From the NCBI GenBank assembly GCA_963576735.1, contig OY755177.1:15624001-15688000 (forward strand): 64,000 nucleotides of DNA, written 5' to 3'. Both the position numbers and the translations under genes were made by a program. The stretch is from Bedellia somnulentella. Its lineage: Eukaryota; Arthropoda; Insecta; Lepidoptera; Bedelliidae. Under the pieces are notes generated by a model, which searched no databases, was not told the DNA's origin, and worked only from the letters and a program-made list of their open reading frames with translations. Below are positions 23,951-34,989 of the stretch, piece by piece (positions within the stretch are counted from its first letter, which is position 1; every line of letters begins with the position of its first letter).

Positions 23951-24212
23951 TTAATTAAAACTTGTATGTAAATATCCAGCTTTTTGACTTATGGGTGTGT
24001 GCATACAAAATATAGCCCGACATGCTATGTACGGATTTTAACTCCTTTGCACCACTTTATATTAATCATTTACAAGAAAATTAAATATTATATTTAATGC
24101 TTTTCATTTAATATTTAAAAAGCTGCCCTAAACTAGCTCCTCTGACCTAATACATAATGCAACTAATCACTTCTACAATTTCTCTATGTCTTTTACCTCA
24201 CCTATCATTAAC
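23951..24212. other. Non-coding, nothing recognised
   Basis: AT-rich spacer. Confidence 0.5.
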
Positions 24213-24220
24213 ATTAATTT

Positions 24221-24646
24221 TAGTGATGCAACGGAACTGGCATAACGGAAGCAGAAACGGAAACAGATGTCAAATGTAAATCTTAACGGAAGCGGAAACG
24301 GAAGCGGAAGCGGAAACGGAAGCGTTAACACTATGAAGAAAAGATCAATTTTACATAAATAAAATATATATAATTAAATTTGTACTTTAGTAGTCAAAAT
24401 TAAACAGCGGCAAGTTATATTTAATAAAGAGTAACTTGGCCGCTTTTTCATCTTTCAGTCTAATTCTATGTTCTTCATATATTAAACCACATCCCGCAAC
24501 CACCCGCGCCGTGCCGCCGTCGCGTCTACTGCTACGTTAAGACTTCTGTTATTAAGTTTGCGGAACCAGAAGCAGAAACAGAAGTGAAAAAACATGCGGA
24601 ACTTCTGCAGTTGCGGAAGCGGAAGCAGAGTTCTGTTGCAACACTA
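24221..24646. mobile_element. hAT-type non-autonomous element (MITE) with 8-bp target duplication
   Basis: Termini TAGTGATGCAACGGAACT and AGTTCTGTTGCAACACTA are inverted with two mismatches. They are flanked by ATTAATTT at 24213-24220 and 24647-24654. An 8-bp duplication and TAGTG-type ends fit the hAT superfamily. The interior is dominated by purine hexamers (GGAAGC, GGAAAC) at 24244-24325 and again at 24560-24630. The element encodes no transposase, so movement would need one supplied in trans. Confidence 0.82.
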
Positions 24647-24654
24647 ATTAATTT

Positions 24655-25815
24655 ACTGGCCTTAAGACCGCCAATTGTACAGCTATTCAAGAGTGCAATG
24701 TCCGTGAAATGTTTTAACTTACACCTTAGCAACAGGCGGCAGTACGTTGATTACGGTGGGTGTGTGTCGAAAGAATACCTTACTCTTTCAGGAATTAGTC
24801 AGGGCAGCAACTTGGGTCCATTGGAGTTTTTGATAATGATAAATAATCTTCCGGAAGTAGTCAAACACGCAACATGTCTTATGTTCGCTGACGACTTGAA
24901 GTTGCTCCTACCAATGGAGACCGTCGAAGATTATAAAAGATTTCAAAGCGATATTGAGGCCATCCACCAATGGAGTCAAAAAAATAAAGTAGAACTGAAT
25001 ATAAGTAAATGCGCTACAGTTACGTTTACTAGACAAAGCAGTCCTCACCACCACCATTACCAACTGGGTGGAGTAGCGCTAAAACGGGTACAAGAGATTC
25101 GGGATCTCGGCGTTAAGTTTAGCTCAGATTTAACTTTTCGTAATCACATTGTGGACGTTTGTAAGAAATCATTTAGAACGCTCGGGTTTGTGCTGCGCAC
25201 GATAAGAGGGTTCACAAACATACTTGCTATAAAAACCCTTTATAACACATTGGTGCGTAGTAAATTGGAATGCAACGCAGTCATCTGGGCTCCACATGAA
25301 GCGAAATATCGCCTTATGCTGGAGAAAATTCAAAACAAATTTGTTAGATTTTTATATTTTAAACTATATGGTGTTTATCCTTACTATCCCTTGATGTACC
25401 CTACACTATTCATTTTGGGTATGGTAGGGTACAACAAGTTGGAAGTGAGAAGGGATTTAACTTTGTTAGTTTACTTATTAAAGGTTTTAAGAGGAATAAT
25501 TATTAACCCCACTATCCTGTTCAAACTAAAATTAATGGTACCTAGTAATACATTAAGGCGGCGCTGGGGTCGTTTACTGGTAGTTCCATCTTCACGGACC
25601 AATGTCCTGTTTGAGAGTGCTTTTGCGCGAGCGTTACGATCTTTGAACCAGATTGCCGATCGCATAGATTTATTCTCATGTTCACTGGCTGGCTTTACAG
25701 AATCTTCATTATATTACTTATGTTATGAAAAAATAGATGTATCAATGTGTAAAAGAGGAAATGAGAAGATTTAGCCAAACTATTTCATACTTATTATATA
25801 TTTTATACTTATTAG
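24655..25815 (+). pseudogene. 5'-truncated jockey/CR1-type LINE: RT palm and C-terminus
   Basis: The frame runs to 25774. Its real homology starts at about 24652, because the first ~23 codons of the long frame lie in the hAT element. RT motifs are visible: GISQGSNLGPL (block B region), then the catalytic LMFADDLKLL, and LNISKCATVTF downstream. The C-terminal part contains LVRSKLECNAVIWAP, typical of jockey/CR1/R1-like proteins. The endonuclease and the first RT blocks are missing. It ends near repeated TACTTAT units that may be the tail. Stop-free for ~370 codons, it is not very old, but it cannot be autonomous. Confidence 0.8.
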
Positions 25816-25827
25816 GTTCAATTATAA

Positions 25828-27807
25828 GCTAGTAAACGAATGAATGCGAGAGTAACAGATGATGTAGTGAAGAATAGTGAAGATGAATATAAGAGAGTTA
25901 AGAATGAGGTTAAGAAGAAAATAGAAAAGAAAAAGCGTGATCTGATAGAATGGTGTGAGAGGAAACTCTCCGATAACTTCCGGAATAACCAAAAGTTGTT
26001 CTGGAAATATATCCGGAAAGAAAAGGGAGTTTCCCAAAACACGAGAGTGAATGTTGTGAGAGATGAACAGGGTGAATTGGTGACGGATGAAAGTAGCATA
26101 AGACGAGTATGGAAGAACTATTTTGAGGGACTCTTTGAAAAAGAGGATACATCCATTTCTTCGCCAATCGGCAGTAATGTTGATTGGAACGACGTTATGG
26201 GTGACTTTAGTGACAGTGAGATCAGTATGGAAGAAATAATGAAAGCAATGAAAAGTATGAAACTAGGGAAAGCGGCAGGGTATGACAGGATAAACACTGA
26301 AATGCTGAGGGCTGGTAAAGGGGTGGTGGCTTCCTGGTTGTACTTCCTTTTCCAAAAATGCTGGTCGAGTGGCAAAGTGCCACAAGACTGGTGCAAAGCG
26401 GTAATTGTGCCTTTATATAAAGGAAAGGGGTCACACCAGGAGGCTAGAAACTACCGTGGAATTAGCCTACTCAGCATTGTCGGTAAATTGTATGCAAAGG
26501 TTTTGATTGAAAGAGTGATGAATGAAACGGAAGATAAAATTTGGGATGTGCAAGCAGGATTTAGAAAGGGAATGGGATGTATGGACCAAATCTTCTCTTT
26601 AAGGAGCATCACCGAAAAGTTCTTAGCTAAGAACCGAAAGGTGTATTGCTCCTTCATTGATTTAGAGAAGGCGTATGATAGGGTGGTAAGAAAGTGTTTA
26701 TGGGAGTTGTTATCCAAGTTCGGTTTGGGGAGTCGACTTATACGTGCACTGGTATCACTCTATGAGGATTCCAGTGCATGTGTGAGAGTAAATGGGGAAA
26801 ATACTGACTGGTTCGGGATCTCTCGGGGTGTCCGACAGGGTTGTGTAGCTTCCCCGTGGCTCTTCAATTTGTTCATGGATGACTGTTTAACAGAGTTGCG
26901 TGAAAGTGATTATGGATTGAGAATGGGTGGATTCATCATTAAATGCCTCTTGTATGCTGACGATCAAGTGCTACTTGCATCATCGGTGGAAGAGCTGCAA
27001 GAGATGATGAATATTGCATGTGCGTCTTTTGAAAAAAAGGGAATGAGGGTGAATGTGGATAAAACAAAAACTATGGTTTTTGAGAGAGAGGTGAACATGA
27101 CCGAATGCGTGATTGAGATTAATGGTAAGAAAGTGGAACAAGTGAAAGAGTTTGTATATTTGGGAAGTTTGTTTACTAGGGATGGAAAGTGTGATGAAGA
27201 TATCGAGAGAAGAGTGAAAAAGGGTAATGCGGTAAATGGAGCACTGGATAGTCTAATGTCTAGTCAGTCGGTGTCTGCAAAGGCCCGAATGGCTGTGCAT
27301 GATGCTGTCCTCGTTCCTACGCTTATGTATGGCAGTGAATGTTGGGTGTGGCAGAAGAAGCATGAAAGTAGAGTGAATGCAGTAGAAATGAGATCCCTCA
27401 GAAAAGTGTGTAATGTAAGGTTATGTGATCGTGTGAGGAATGATGTGATTCGTGAAAGGTGTGGTGTAAAAGATGATATTGTAAGAAAGATAGAAAAAGG
27501 AATGTTGAGATGGTTTGGGCACATAGAGAGGATGGATGACAGTATATTGGTGAAAGAGATATATAGAGCCAATGTGGAAGGTAATGTTAGTAGAGGACGA
27601 CCTCGGAGGACACATTTGGATCAAATAGAACATGTGCTCAAAAAGGCAGGAGTCCGCAGTATGAAGAATAAAAGAGCATGTATGAAAAGATTGATGGATG
27701 TAAACGAAGCCAGAGAGGTTTGCCAGGATCGTACAAAGTGGCGATCGATAGTCTCTGCCTACCCCAATGGGAACTAACGGCGTGAGAATATGTATGTATG
27801 TATGTAT
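25828..27807 (+). mobile_element. RTE LINE, 2-kb 5'-truncated copy with 12-bp target duplication
   Basis: The direct repeat GTTCAATTATAA at 25816-25827 and 27808-27819 bounds the copy exactly. Its 5' end corresponds to about 60955 of the intact element, so the endonuclease and linker are lost. It ends in (TATG)n. It belongs to a different subfamily from the 59.8-kb copy and is nearly identical to the copy at 32.6-33.9 kb. Confidence 0.97.
25840..27777 (+). CDS. RTE LINE ORF2, reverse transcriptase and C-terminal region (endonuclease lost)
   Basis: The open frame has 645 codons. An N-terminal lysine/glutamate-rich helix precedes the RT. RT signatures in order are NYRGISLLSIVGKLYAKVL, QAGFRKGMGCMDQI, CSFIDLEKAYDRV (block A Asp), GVRQGCVASPWLFNLFMDD, and LLYADDQVLL with the catalytic Asp pair. 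VNVDKTKTMVF and EFVYLGSLFTRDG follow. The thumb/C-terminal part contains YGSECWVWQKKHESRVNAVE and GRPRRTHLDQIE, and ends SAYPNGN. The N-terminal APE domain is missing because of 5' truncation, so the product could reverse transcribe but not nick DNA. The Met used here is only the first in frame. No promoter is visible. Confidence 0.9.
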   Translation: MNARVTDDVVKNSEDEYKRVKNEVKKKIEKKKRDLIEWCERKLSDNFRNNQKLFWKYIRKEKGVSQNTRVNVVRDEQGELVTDESSIRRVWKNYFEGLFEKEDTSISSPIGSNVDWNDVMGDFSDSEISMEEIMKAMKSMKLGKAAGYDRINTEMLRAGKGVVASWLYFLFQKCWSSGKVPQDWCKAVIVPLYKGKGSHQEARNYRGISLLSIVGKLYAKVLIERVMNETEDKIWDVQAGFRKGMGCMDQIFSLRSITEKFLAKNRKVYCSFIDLEKAYDRVVRKCLWELLSKFGLGSRLIRALVSLYEDSSACVRVNGENTDWFGISRGVRQGCVASPWLFNLFMDDCLTELRESDYGLRMGGFIIKCLLYADDQVLLASSVEELQEMMNIACASFEKKGMRVNVDKTKTMVFEREVNMTECVIEINGKKVEQVKEFVYLGSLFTRDGKCDEDIERRVKKGNAVNGALDSLMSSQSVSAKARMAVHDAVLVPTLMYGSECWVWQKKHESRVNAVEMRSLRKVCNVRLCDRVRNDVIRERCGVKDDIVRKIEKGMLRWFGHIERMDDSILVKEIYRANVEGNVSRGRPRRTHLDQIEHVLKKAGVRSMKNKRACMKRLMDVNEAREVCQDRTKWRSIVSAYPNGN

Positions 27808-27892
27808 GTTCAATTATAATAATGTAATAATTTGATAGGTATTTTGTAGTGCTTAGTGTTTTGTAGGCTATGCCTGTAATGGTTATGTTATG

Positions 27893-27922
27893 TAAATAAA
27901 TAAAATAAATAAATAAATAAAC
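27893..27922. repeat. (AAAT)n simple repeat
   Basis: AATAAATAAAATAAATAAAT and so on. It may be an old A-rich tail. Confidence 0.8.
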
Positions 27923-30370
27923 TTTTATATGCAATAAGTATACATTATATTCTAAACTTCTCCTTGAGGCATATTTTATCAATTTAAAATTATAAATAAT
28001 GTTTTACTAATATGCCTCTTTCTTTACTGTTAATAATTAGCCTTTTATAACATTATTGATTTCCTACTGCGATTGCAATAGTGTGCAAAATTATAATAGT
28101 GTCTCGCCATTGTTACCCACATCTACGATATTAGTTTAATTACATAGCGTGGTGTAAGATTGAACTTGTGACCTCATAGTGGTGACTTAATTACGTCGGT
28201 TAAGTAATAACCTGTCAGTCAACTACACGAGAACACTGGTCTTAGTGTTGCTGGCGCTACAAACACAACATAGGCTAATTGGCACTCGAAGATAACAAAT
28301 TATTACGGTAAGTTTACTGATAAAAGCTCAGCCCGCTAATTCGATATTGGTCTTGCTATCTTGAACCAATCTCTTGTATTTTAGTTGGCAAAAGATGAAG
28401 CAGTCAAAGAATTCATTAAAATTTTATGCCGGGTTCAGTTCACCTGTTAAACTTTTCTCTGATGTGTGTGATTTGATATTTAGTTTTCTCGGAATCCTCT
28501 GTGATGAGTTGGCAATATTTATGCAATATTACATGTACCCTGCCCAAACTAAAATTAGTTTATATAAACCTTGAGCAAACCTGAGTCATTTGGGCAAGTA
28601 CGGCGTGAATATTTTCACAGTCTTCCATGCAATTTAGACAAATTAATAAGCTGGATTTATGGTTACATTGTAATACGACTAAGTCTAATTTAAATGCGTT
28701 GCTCGATTTCTTGATCAGCTTTCGTTTCTTTGCAGGAATACCATCTATGAGCTAATGAAAAACCACTCCAATATGATTGAAACAATTTACCGATTTTATT
28801 AATTTATCCGGTTATATATAGTAATATATAATAAATACGGTTATCATTATTATCATTGATTCAAGGTATTTTTTCACCTCTAACATTTAACATGAATTGC
28901 TTAATTTAATCTCATAATTGTTAGTTCATATGAATTAAATATACATGGTAATCAGCTTCTGTAATCTAACAATCTCTAATTATACAAACAAGGGAGTAAC
29001 GTGGTCTAGTTACTAATTACATTTTGATCACTTTAATCACAGAACTCTTAAACCGTTTGAGGCAATCAAGCAATTCGGTAATCAAGTGTGGTGGTAAACG
29101 GTAGATTAACCAACATTTACTCAAATTAAAGTAAATTGATGTAAATGAAGTAATAATAACATGTACGGTACGGTAAGTATAGAACTGCCCCATGTTGGTG
29201 ATGAGGTGTCATCATAACCCAATTATTTTTTATCAATATTATCGCGATGAAAGTCTTTCTTTTGTTTTATGACCTTGTCCTGTGATTGTTAGACATATTA
29301 TAATGATAAATGAATTATATATTTGTATTGTATTCTGAAACTTACACTAACTTTTCATACAATTGACTCAAATACAAGTGTGATTATACGAACGAATGTT
29401 ACAAATACTGAGCAGTCATACGAGCGGACAAATAAGCAAAGGGTTTGGGCTGAGCAACATCAGGTCCCTTACTTGCATAATAACAGATCTAAAGTGATCT
29501 AGCTATTAAATTCTCATTTATATTACAGTTGAATATGATTGTACTATCACAATTACACCTTAAACGAAAGAACTGTTGAAACAAAACAGTTGTAACTTTA
29601 AGTTGCCTAAAGTATACTAATACAAAGCAAAAATGGATAATACCACGATATGAAAACAAAAGTATTGTATTTTATATCCAGTATAAATATTAAACATATA
29701 GCTTACAATAGACTAAAACATAAATTATCAAAACTATAACTGATATAATATTTGCCTGTTACTTCGGAATAGTTTAGTATGAACACATTTAGAATGGTTT
29801 TTCATCCACAATGGCGATGTTGTCTTTAAGAAAAATGTTTCATCTTGTTAGCAACGCTCTGTGGTATCCCTAATGCATCGTTCCGATGAGTTCAGAGTAA
29901 GTATAACATATATTTATTACATGGTGCAGAGTCAGAGGTGTTCTCCGTATTCATGAGATTACTGCGATGGTCACGAAAGTATTCCGCCATAACCAGCCAG
30001 CATATTGAACAAGAATACAACAGAAGTTGCACTTATATAAAGGCCTCTCCTTGCATTTTCATTTATAGAAAATCCTTGCAATGCATACATTCTAATTAAT
30101 ATACGCACTTGAACATTATTAGTCCTCTTAACAATGTTTTCTTTCACCTAGGGATAATTAAAAAACCTTACTTTCGACATCACCCTATGAAAATTTATAA
30201 TTTTGCATTGCATCTCAACTCCCTCTCTGCGGCGATGTGGAACTTTGGTATCAACTATTTCTCAGCTACTTTTTGTAAATCTCTATCTATAATCTCAGTT
30301 CGTCTACATTCATTATTAACTCATATAAGTTCCTATTTTCATCTACAATGAAACTTATTTCAACCCAAAT
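27923..30370. other. 2.4 kb non-coding, nothing recognised
   Basis: Short chance frames only (28374-28574, 30109-30351). I recognise no exon or transposon. Confidence 0.5.
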
Positions 30371-30371
30371 A

Positions 30372-30598
30372 GATACATATACTCACGGTTAATGCTTGTT
30401 GTCACGCATTGATGAAAGGGTAGCCAGAGCTTCAGATTAAAAAATCTTTTTGCCACTTTTGCGAGGTGGGTGGTTTTTTTTTGTAAAATACATGTTATAG
30501 GTCATGAACCTAAAATCCACTCTAAAGGCCCGATTACCGTTAGTCGCCTCTTACGAACACCTAAAGGAAGAAATCGGGTAGTGCTATTTTAAGCCTTT
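30372..30598 (-). mobile_element. SINE-A, near-full-length diverged copy
   Basis: Minus-strand blocks GGCTTAAAATAGCACTACCC, AAGAGGCGACTAACGGTAAT, CTCTGGCTACCC and GTGAGTATATGTAT are in order. The middle is eroded. Confidence 0.85.
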
Positions 30599-30599
30599 G

Positions 30600-31085
30600 T
30601 AGTTACTTATTTCAAATCGTTTTTATTTTATCTTTAGCGTCCTACAAGGGGCTTTACCATCTAAGCATTTGAATCACCATCGAATTCAATCCCCAGTAAA
30701 AATGCTTCATAAACCTTTTGATATTACCCATGTCTGCATTTTGGATCCAAAATCGTCAAAATTCATTTGCACCTCAACAGGTTCCTTAACTTATTGCAAG
30801 TAATGCATAATCGACCACTACTTAGTTCGACCTAGAGACGCAACGGGAGGGGGAGGGGGGAGGTCATCGTCGGTCAAAAGTCATATCGGACTGCAACCGC
30901 GGGCAGGTAAACCGGTCCACTCACTTTCTTTTCCGTAACCTTAACGAGAGTATTGAGATGCTTCGCGGATCTATATTGATGACGCTAAATAACCTTTACT
31001 AAAATCGTGGATGGATGAATGAATCGTGGTGTGGAGGAAGGGACTAGTAACAATTAGAGATTGTTTTTTTTTTATTTTGTACTAC
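30600..31085. other. Non-coding, nothing recognised
   Basis: Includes a G-run GGGAGGGGGAGGGGGGAGG near 30845-30865, which could form a quadruplex. No gene. Confidence 0.5.
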
Positions 31086-31089
31086 AGCC

Positions 31090-31340
31090 GATTTAGAATA
31101 GAATAGATAACTCTTTATTGCACATCAAGAATGGAGAAACATTTACAAATACACAGAATGAAATAACAAAAGTACAATTGGCGGTCTTATCACTAAAAAC
31201 GATCTCTTCCAGACAACCTTACGCTGATTTACGCTGCGAAACTGGTTTTTCTAAGTAGTTTTTTTTATTTGCAGAAAAAATATTCTGGTGCACACTACTG
31301 AAATTATTCTTAAAATTATTCTGGGCACATCAATATGACA
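31090..31340 (-). mobile_element. LINE 3' untranslated fragment (GATGTGCAATAAAGAG type)
   Basis: Minus-strand GATGTGCAATAAAGAGTTAT ends near 31100, preceded by an AT-rich 3' UTR. The same end occurs at 39.9 kb. In Lepidoptera this end is common on LINE 3' tails, but I cannot name the family from the UTR alone. AATAAA may be its polyadenylation signal. Confidence 0.45.
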
Positions 31341-31452
31341 GATTTTTACATCGAAACCTTAGTTTTGGCGAACAAGTCAGTATTTTATAATGCTACGCTA
31401 TAGTTATTGGTCAGCGTTAAAAATCATCCGTATTTTAATAAATTCAACTGGT

Positions 31453-31713
31453 TCAGAAATTGCCTTTGAATAATATATCTTTTATTTGTACGTCGCCATC
31501 AGATATATCGGAGCGGCCGAGGTACTCAAATATATCTGAGCAGCAATAAATTTCAATAAATTCTTTACGGTAAATAAGGTCAAAAAGCTCTGAACATCCA
31601 ATTCGCCACAAATATATGAGCAGGGGGTTTTCAATTAAATCTGAACACCCAAAGAGACAATAATATCTGAAAGCACAACTTGTCAAAGTTATCTGCTCAG
31701 ACAGGGTGATCAT
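31453..31713 (-). other. 86-codon frame within the left TIR, duplicated in the right TIR
   Basis: The frame starts MITLSEQITLTSC and shares about 76 residues with the plus-strand frame at 35705-35965, with a single Cys/Tyr change in the shared part. It contains a repeated Cys-Ser-(Asp/Glu) pattern. I recognise no domain. It ends where the inverted repeat ends, so it follows the DNA repeat and is probably not selected as a protein. Ka/Ks between the arms would show otherwise. Confidence 0.25.
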
Positions 31714-32324
31714 AAATATCTGAACATTTAGGGAAAATATACCTTAAATCACTAAGCATACAGTTTAAAATTCTTAATCGTACTACGCTAGAATACATTT
31801 TCTACACAACCACCATTTGGTTTTATCAATGTCAAAACTAAAAAGAGTATTCTGCTGGGAGGTATGCCCCACTGGTTGTACAATCCCAACTAGCTGTACG
31901 GTTAGTATATTATAAAAAAAAATATACTAAGTCGTTCCCCACTGACCAACTCCATTTTTTGACAGAAACAGGTAAGTACATGGTGTTAATAGAGGAATGG
32001 GTTTGTAGTTGTATAATTTTCACCGGTACAAAATCATCAAGAGGTAAAATTAACTTAGAATTTTTGAAACATGTATGCCATTTTTTACATTGTATGTACC
32101 AGGGTAGCATAAATGTAAATGCAGCTTTAATAAAATAAAAGGATAAATTAGTTCTTACAAAATTGTACTTTTTCCTGCTGTTTTCAGTAACGTATTATAC
32201 GTATTCATATATATAATTATAACGTAATATATAGCATTTTATTAAATGAGGTCAATAAATCTAAAGGCTTGATAAATAAAATAGAAAAAAAGAACATGAA
32301 TTCTTGATAAAAATAAACACAAGT

Positions 32325-32402
32325 TAGGATTTGAAACCTGACGCAACGGATTACATTTATGATTTCTATTCACTAAACCGCTAGGCCATGGTGACTGACA
32401 CG
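32325..32402 (-). repeat. Degenerate tRNA-derived sequence
   Basis: On the minus strand, TGGCCTAGCGG matches an A box and GGTTTCAAATCCT, ~50 nt later, a B box. No SINE body is recognised after it. It is probably a SINE head or tRNA pseudogene. Confidence 0.4.
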
Positions 32403-32639
32403 AAAGTGGATGAAATATTGCAAAGCATTCGTACTTATTTTAATTTCGCAGCTTTTATATTACCATAGATATCGAAGCACATGGATTAGCAGGAAGTCAC
32501 AAACGTCATAGCATAAACGTCAACAAAGGCAGGACCTCTCAGAGACGATAACAGCCTACAACGATTTTGACATAAAACATGAAAGAAAATAATTTCCTTA
32601 TTTTAACCTTAATGATTTTTTGATTAAGATATTAATATT

Positions 32640-33885
32640 TAATAACGGGATGGGACGTATGGACCAAATCTTCTCTTTAAGGAGCATCACCGAAAAGTTC
32701 TTAGCTAAGAACCGAAAGGTGTATTGCTCCTTCATTGATTTAGAGAAGGCGTATGATAGGGTGGTAAGAAAGTGTTTATGGGAGGTGTTATCCAAGTTCG
32801 GTTTGGGGAGTCGACTTATACGTGCACTGGTATCACTCTATGAGGATTCCAGTGCATGTGTGAGAGTAAACGGGGAAAATACTGACTGGTTCAGGATCTC
32901 TCGGGGTGTCCGACAGGGTTGTGTAGCTTCCCCGTGGCTTTTCAATTTGTTCATGGATGACTGTTTAACAGAGTTGCGTGAAAGTGATTATGGATTGAGA
33001 ATGGGTGGATTCATCATTAAATGCCTCTTGTATGCTGACGATCAAGTGCTACTTGCATCATCGGTGGAAGAGCTGCAAGAGATGATGAATATTGCATGTG
33101 CGTCTTTTGAAAAAAAGGGAATGAGGGTGAATGTGGATAAAACAAAAACTATGGTTTTTGAGAGAGAGGTGAATATGACCGAATGCGTGATTGAGATTAA
33201 TGGTAAGAAAGTGGAACAAGTGAAAGAGTTTGTATATTTGGGAAGTTTGTTTACTAGGGATGGAAAGTGTGATGAAGATATCGAGAGAAGAGTGAAAAAG
33301 GGTAATGCGGTAAATGGAGCACTGGATAGTCTAATGTCTAGTCAGTCGGTGTCTGCAAAGGCCCGAATGGCTGTGCATGATGCTGTCCTCGTTCCTACGC
33401 TTATGTATGGCAGTGAATGTTGGGTGTGGCAGAAGAAGCATGAAAGTAGAGTGAATGCAGTAGAAATGAGATCCCTCAGAAAAGTGTGTAATGTAAGGTT
33501 ATGTGATCGTGTGAGGAATGATGTGATTCGTGAAAGGTGTGGTGTAAAAGATGATATTTGTAAGAAAGATAGAAAAAGGAATGTTGAGATGGTTTGGGCA
33601 CATAGAGAGGATGGATGACAGTAAATTGGTGAAAGAGATATATAGAGCCAATGTGGAAGGTAATGTTAGTAGAGGACGACCTCGGAGGACACATTTGGAT
33701 CAAATAGAACATGTGCTCAAAAAGGCAGGAGTCCGCAGTATGAAGAATAAAAGAGCATGTATGAAAAGATTGATGGATGTAAACGAAGCCAGAGAGGTTT
33801 GCCAGGATCGTACAAAGTGGCGATCGATAGTCTCTGCCTACCCCAATGGGAACTAACGGCGTGAGAATATGTATGTATGTATGTA
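32640..33885 (+). mobile_element. RTE LINE, 5'-truncated copy nested in the outer TIR element
   Basis: Nearly identical base for base to the corresponding part of the 25.8-27.8 kb copy, with a (TATG)n tail. I could not find a clear target duplication: the left flank is ATATTTAATAAC and the right flank GTGAATTTTTATC. Confidence 0.95.
32647..33855 (+). pseudogene. RTE ORF2 fragment broken by a 1-bp insertion
   Basis: RT from GMGRMDQIF onward: FIDLEKAYDRV, GVRQGCVASPWLF and LLYADDQVLL are intact. At about 33555-33560 one extra T (GATGATATTTGTAAG, against GATGATATTGTAAG) shifts the frame after VKDDI. The C-terminal ~100 residues continue in the next frame (33551-33855) to SAYPNGN. The first RT blocks and the endonuclease are missing. 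It cannot encode a working protein. Confidence 0.93.
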
Positions 33886-34460
33886 TGTGAATTTTTATCA
33901 ATTTTAATAGGGCTAGTATGGGATCCGCCATACTAATGTCACGCACACACATTCATTTACGCACACCGTTGTACTTTTTTTTGGTCTCGCCTGTCGTATT
34001 TGTATTGCCAATCTAATACGTAATTATAGCATAATAAATCTGCGAATCTATATATATGTCGCAGGTATATTGTCAAAGCCGTGATATTACAATTTCACTA
34101 GTGATATTATGATTAAACGGTAGATTGTCATTCGAACTCATTTCTTACAATTTAACTGCCTATGTTTAGTGATATTGTAATTTCACGGCGACACTATAGT
34201 GATATTGCAGGGCAATGATAATTTGACAATTTCACTGGTCGTTAGATTACGAGACCGTCTCTGATTGGTCCGTTTTGAGTTTAATTTTTGCAATCATAGA
34301 GTTATAAGTAAATAGACACGTTTAAATACACTATAAACTTTTATTGTACGACTGGCATATAAAATCTTAAATCATGAAGTATTAAATAATATGACAAATG
34401 CTATTATACATAATCATAAAATATAGCAGCTTTTGCCCAGAGTGGGACACTGTAATACTG

Positions 34461-34548
34461 TAAAAGTAGCTGAGGAATTTCTAATTCCTTAGCTCTGGCT
34501 ACCCCTTCAGGGGATTTACAGCCGTGAGTATTTGTATGTATGTATGTT
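34461..34548 (+). mobile_element. SINE-A, 5'-truncated copy inside the Ginger-like element
   Basis: Runs from AAAGTAGCTGAGGAATTTCT to CCGTGAGTATTTGTATGTAT. It lies within the disrupted integrase region, so it is younger than the element. Confidence 0.88.
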
Positions 34549-34599
34549 ATTTTTGCAATCTGCAGCTTTGTGGCATTTGGAGTTGCACAATACATTTTT

Positions 34600-34989
34600 T
34601 TTTTTACATGCGCATCTGAGAGAATATATTATTTTATCGCGCCCACCGTGACCTGTAGCTACATGTACGTCCATTAAAATATCATAATATTTTTCACTAG
34701 GTATAACTTGTTCTTTTCCCACGGCCAGAACATCATATTTTGATGCATAGTGATATTGCTGGTTAGTGGTCTTCAGTTTTTGTATCTTTGCGTATTCTTG
34801 TATTGTATCTATTACCTGCGAAATCCTGCTAAAACTCCATCCAGGTTTTTTTGTTTTATCTGATTGCTCACTGTAATATTCTTGTAGCTCAGTATTAAAA
34901 TCTTCTCGTGATACGATTTCACATTGTTTTTCATTACGTATTAATGAACATGAATTTTCCGATACATCCAAAAGTTCTCCGTCACACAT
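34600..34989 (-). pseudogene. Ginger/KRBA2-like integrase, N-terminal remnant with H2C2-type finger start
   Basis: About 130 codons are credible, starting MCDGELLDVSENSC at 34989. The segment YASKYDVLAVGKEQVI, then YYDILMDVHVATGHGGRDKI, resembles the region before the catalytic core in KRAB-A domain-containing protein 2-like/Ginger integrases. His-x5-His (HVATGHGGR) would be the first half of the HHCC zinc finger. After GGRDKIIYSLR the homology stops at a poly-A tract (34595-34606), and the rest of the frame is SINE-related sequence. The paired Cys of the finger and the DDE core are gone. The assignment is by recognition of the motif only. Confidence 0.65.
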
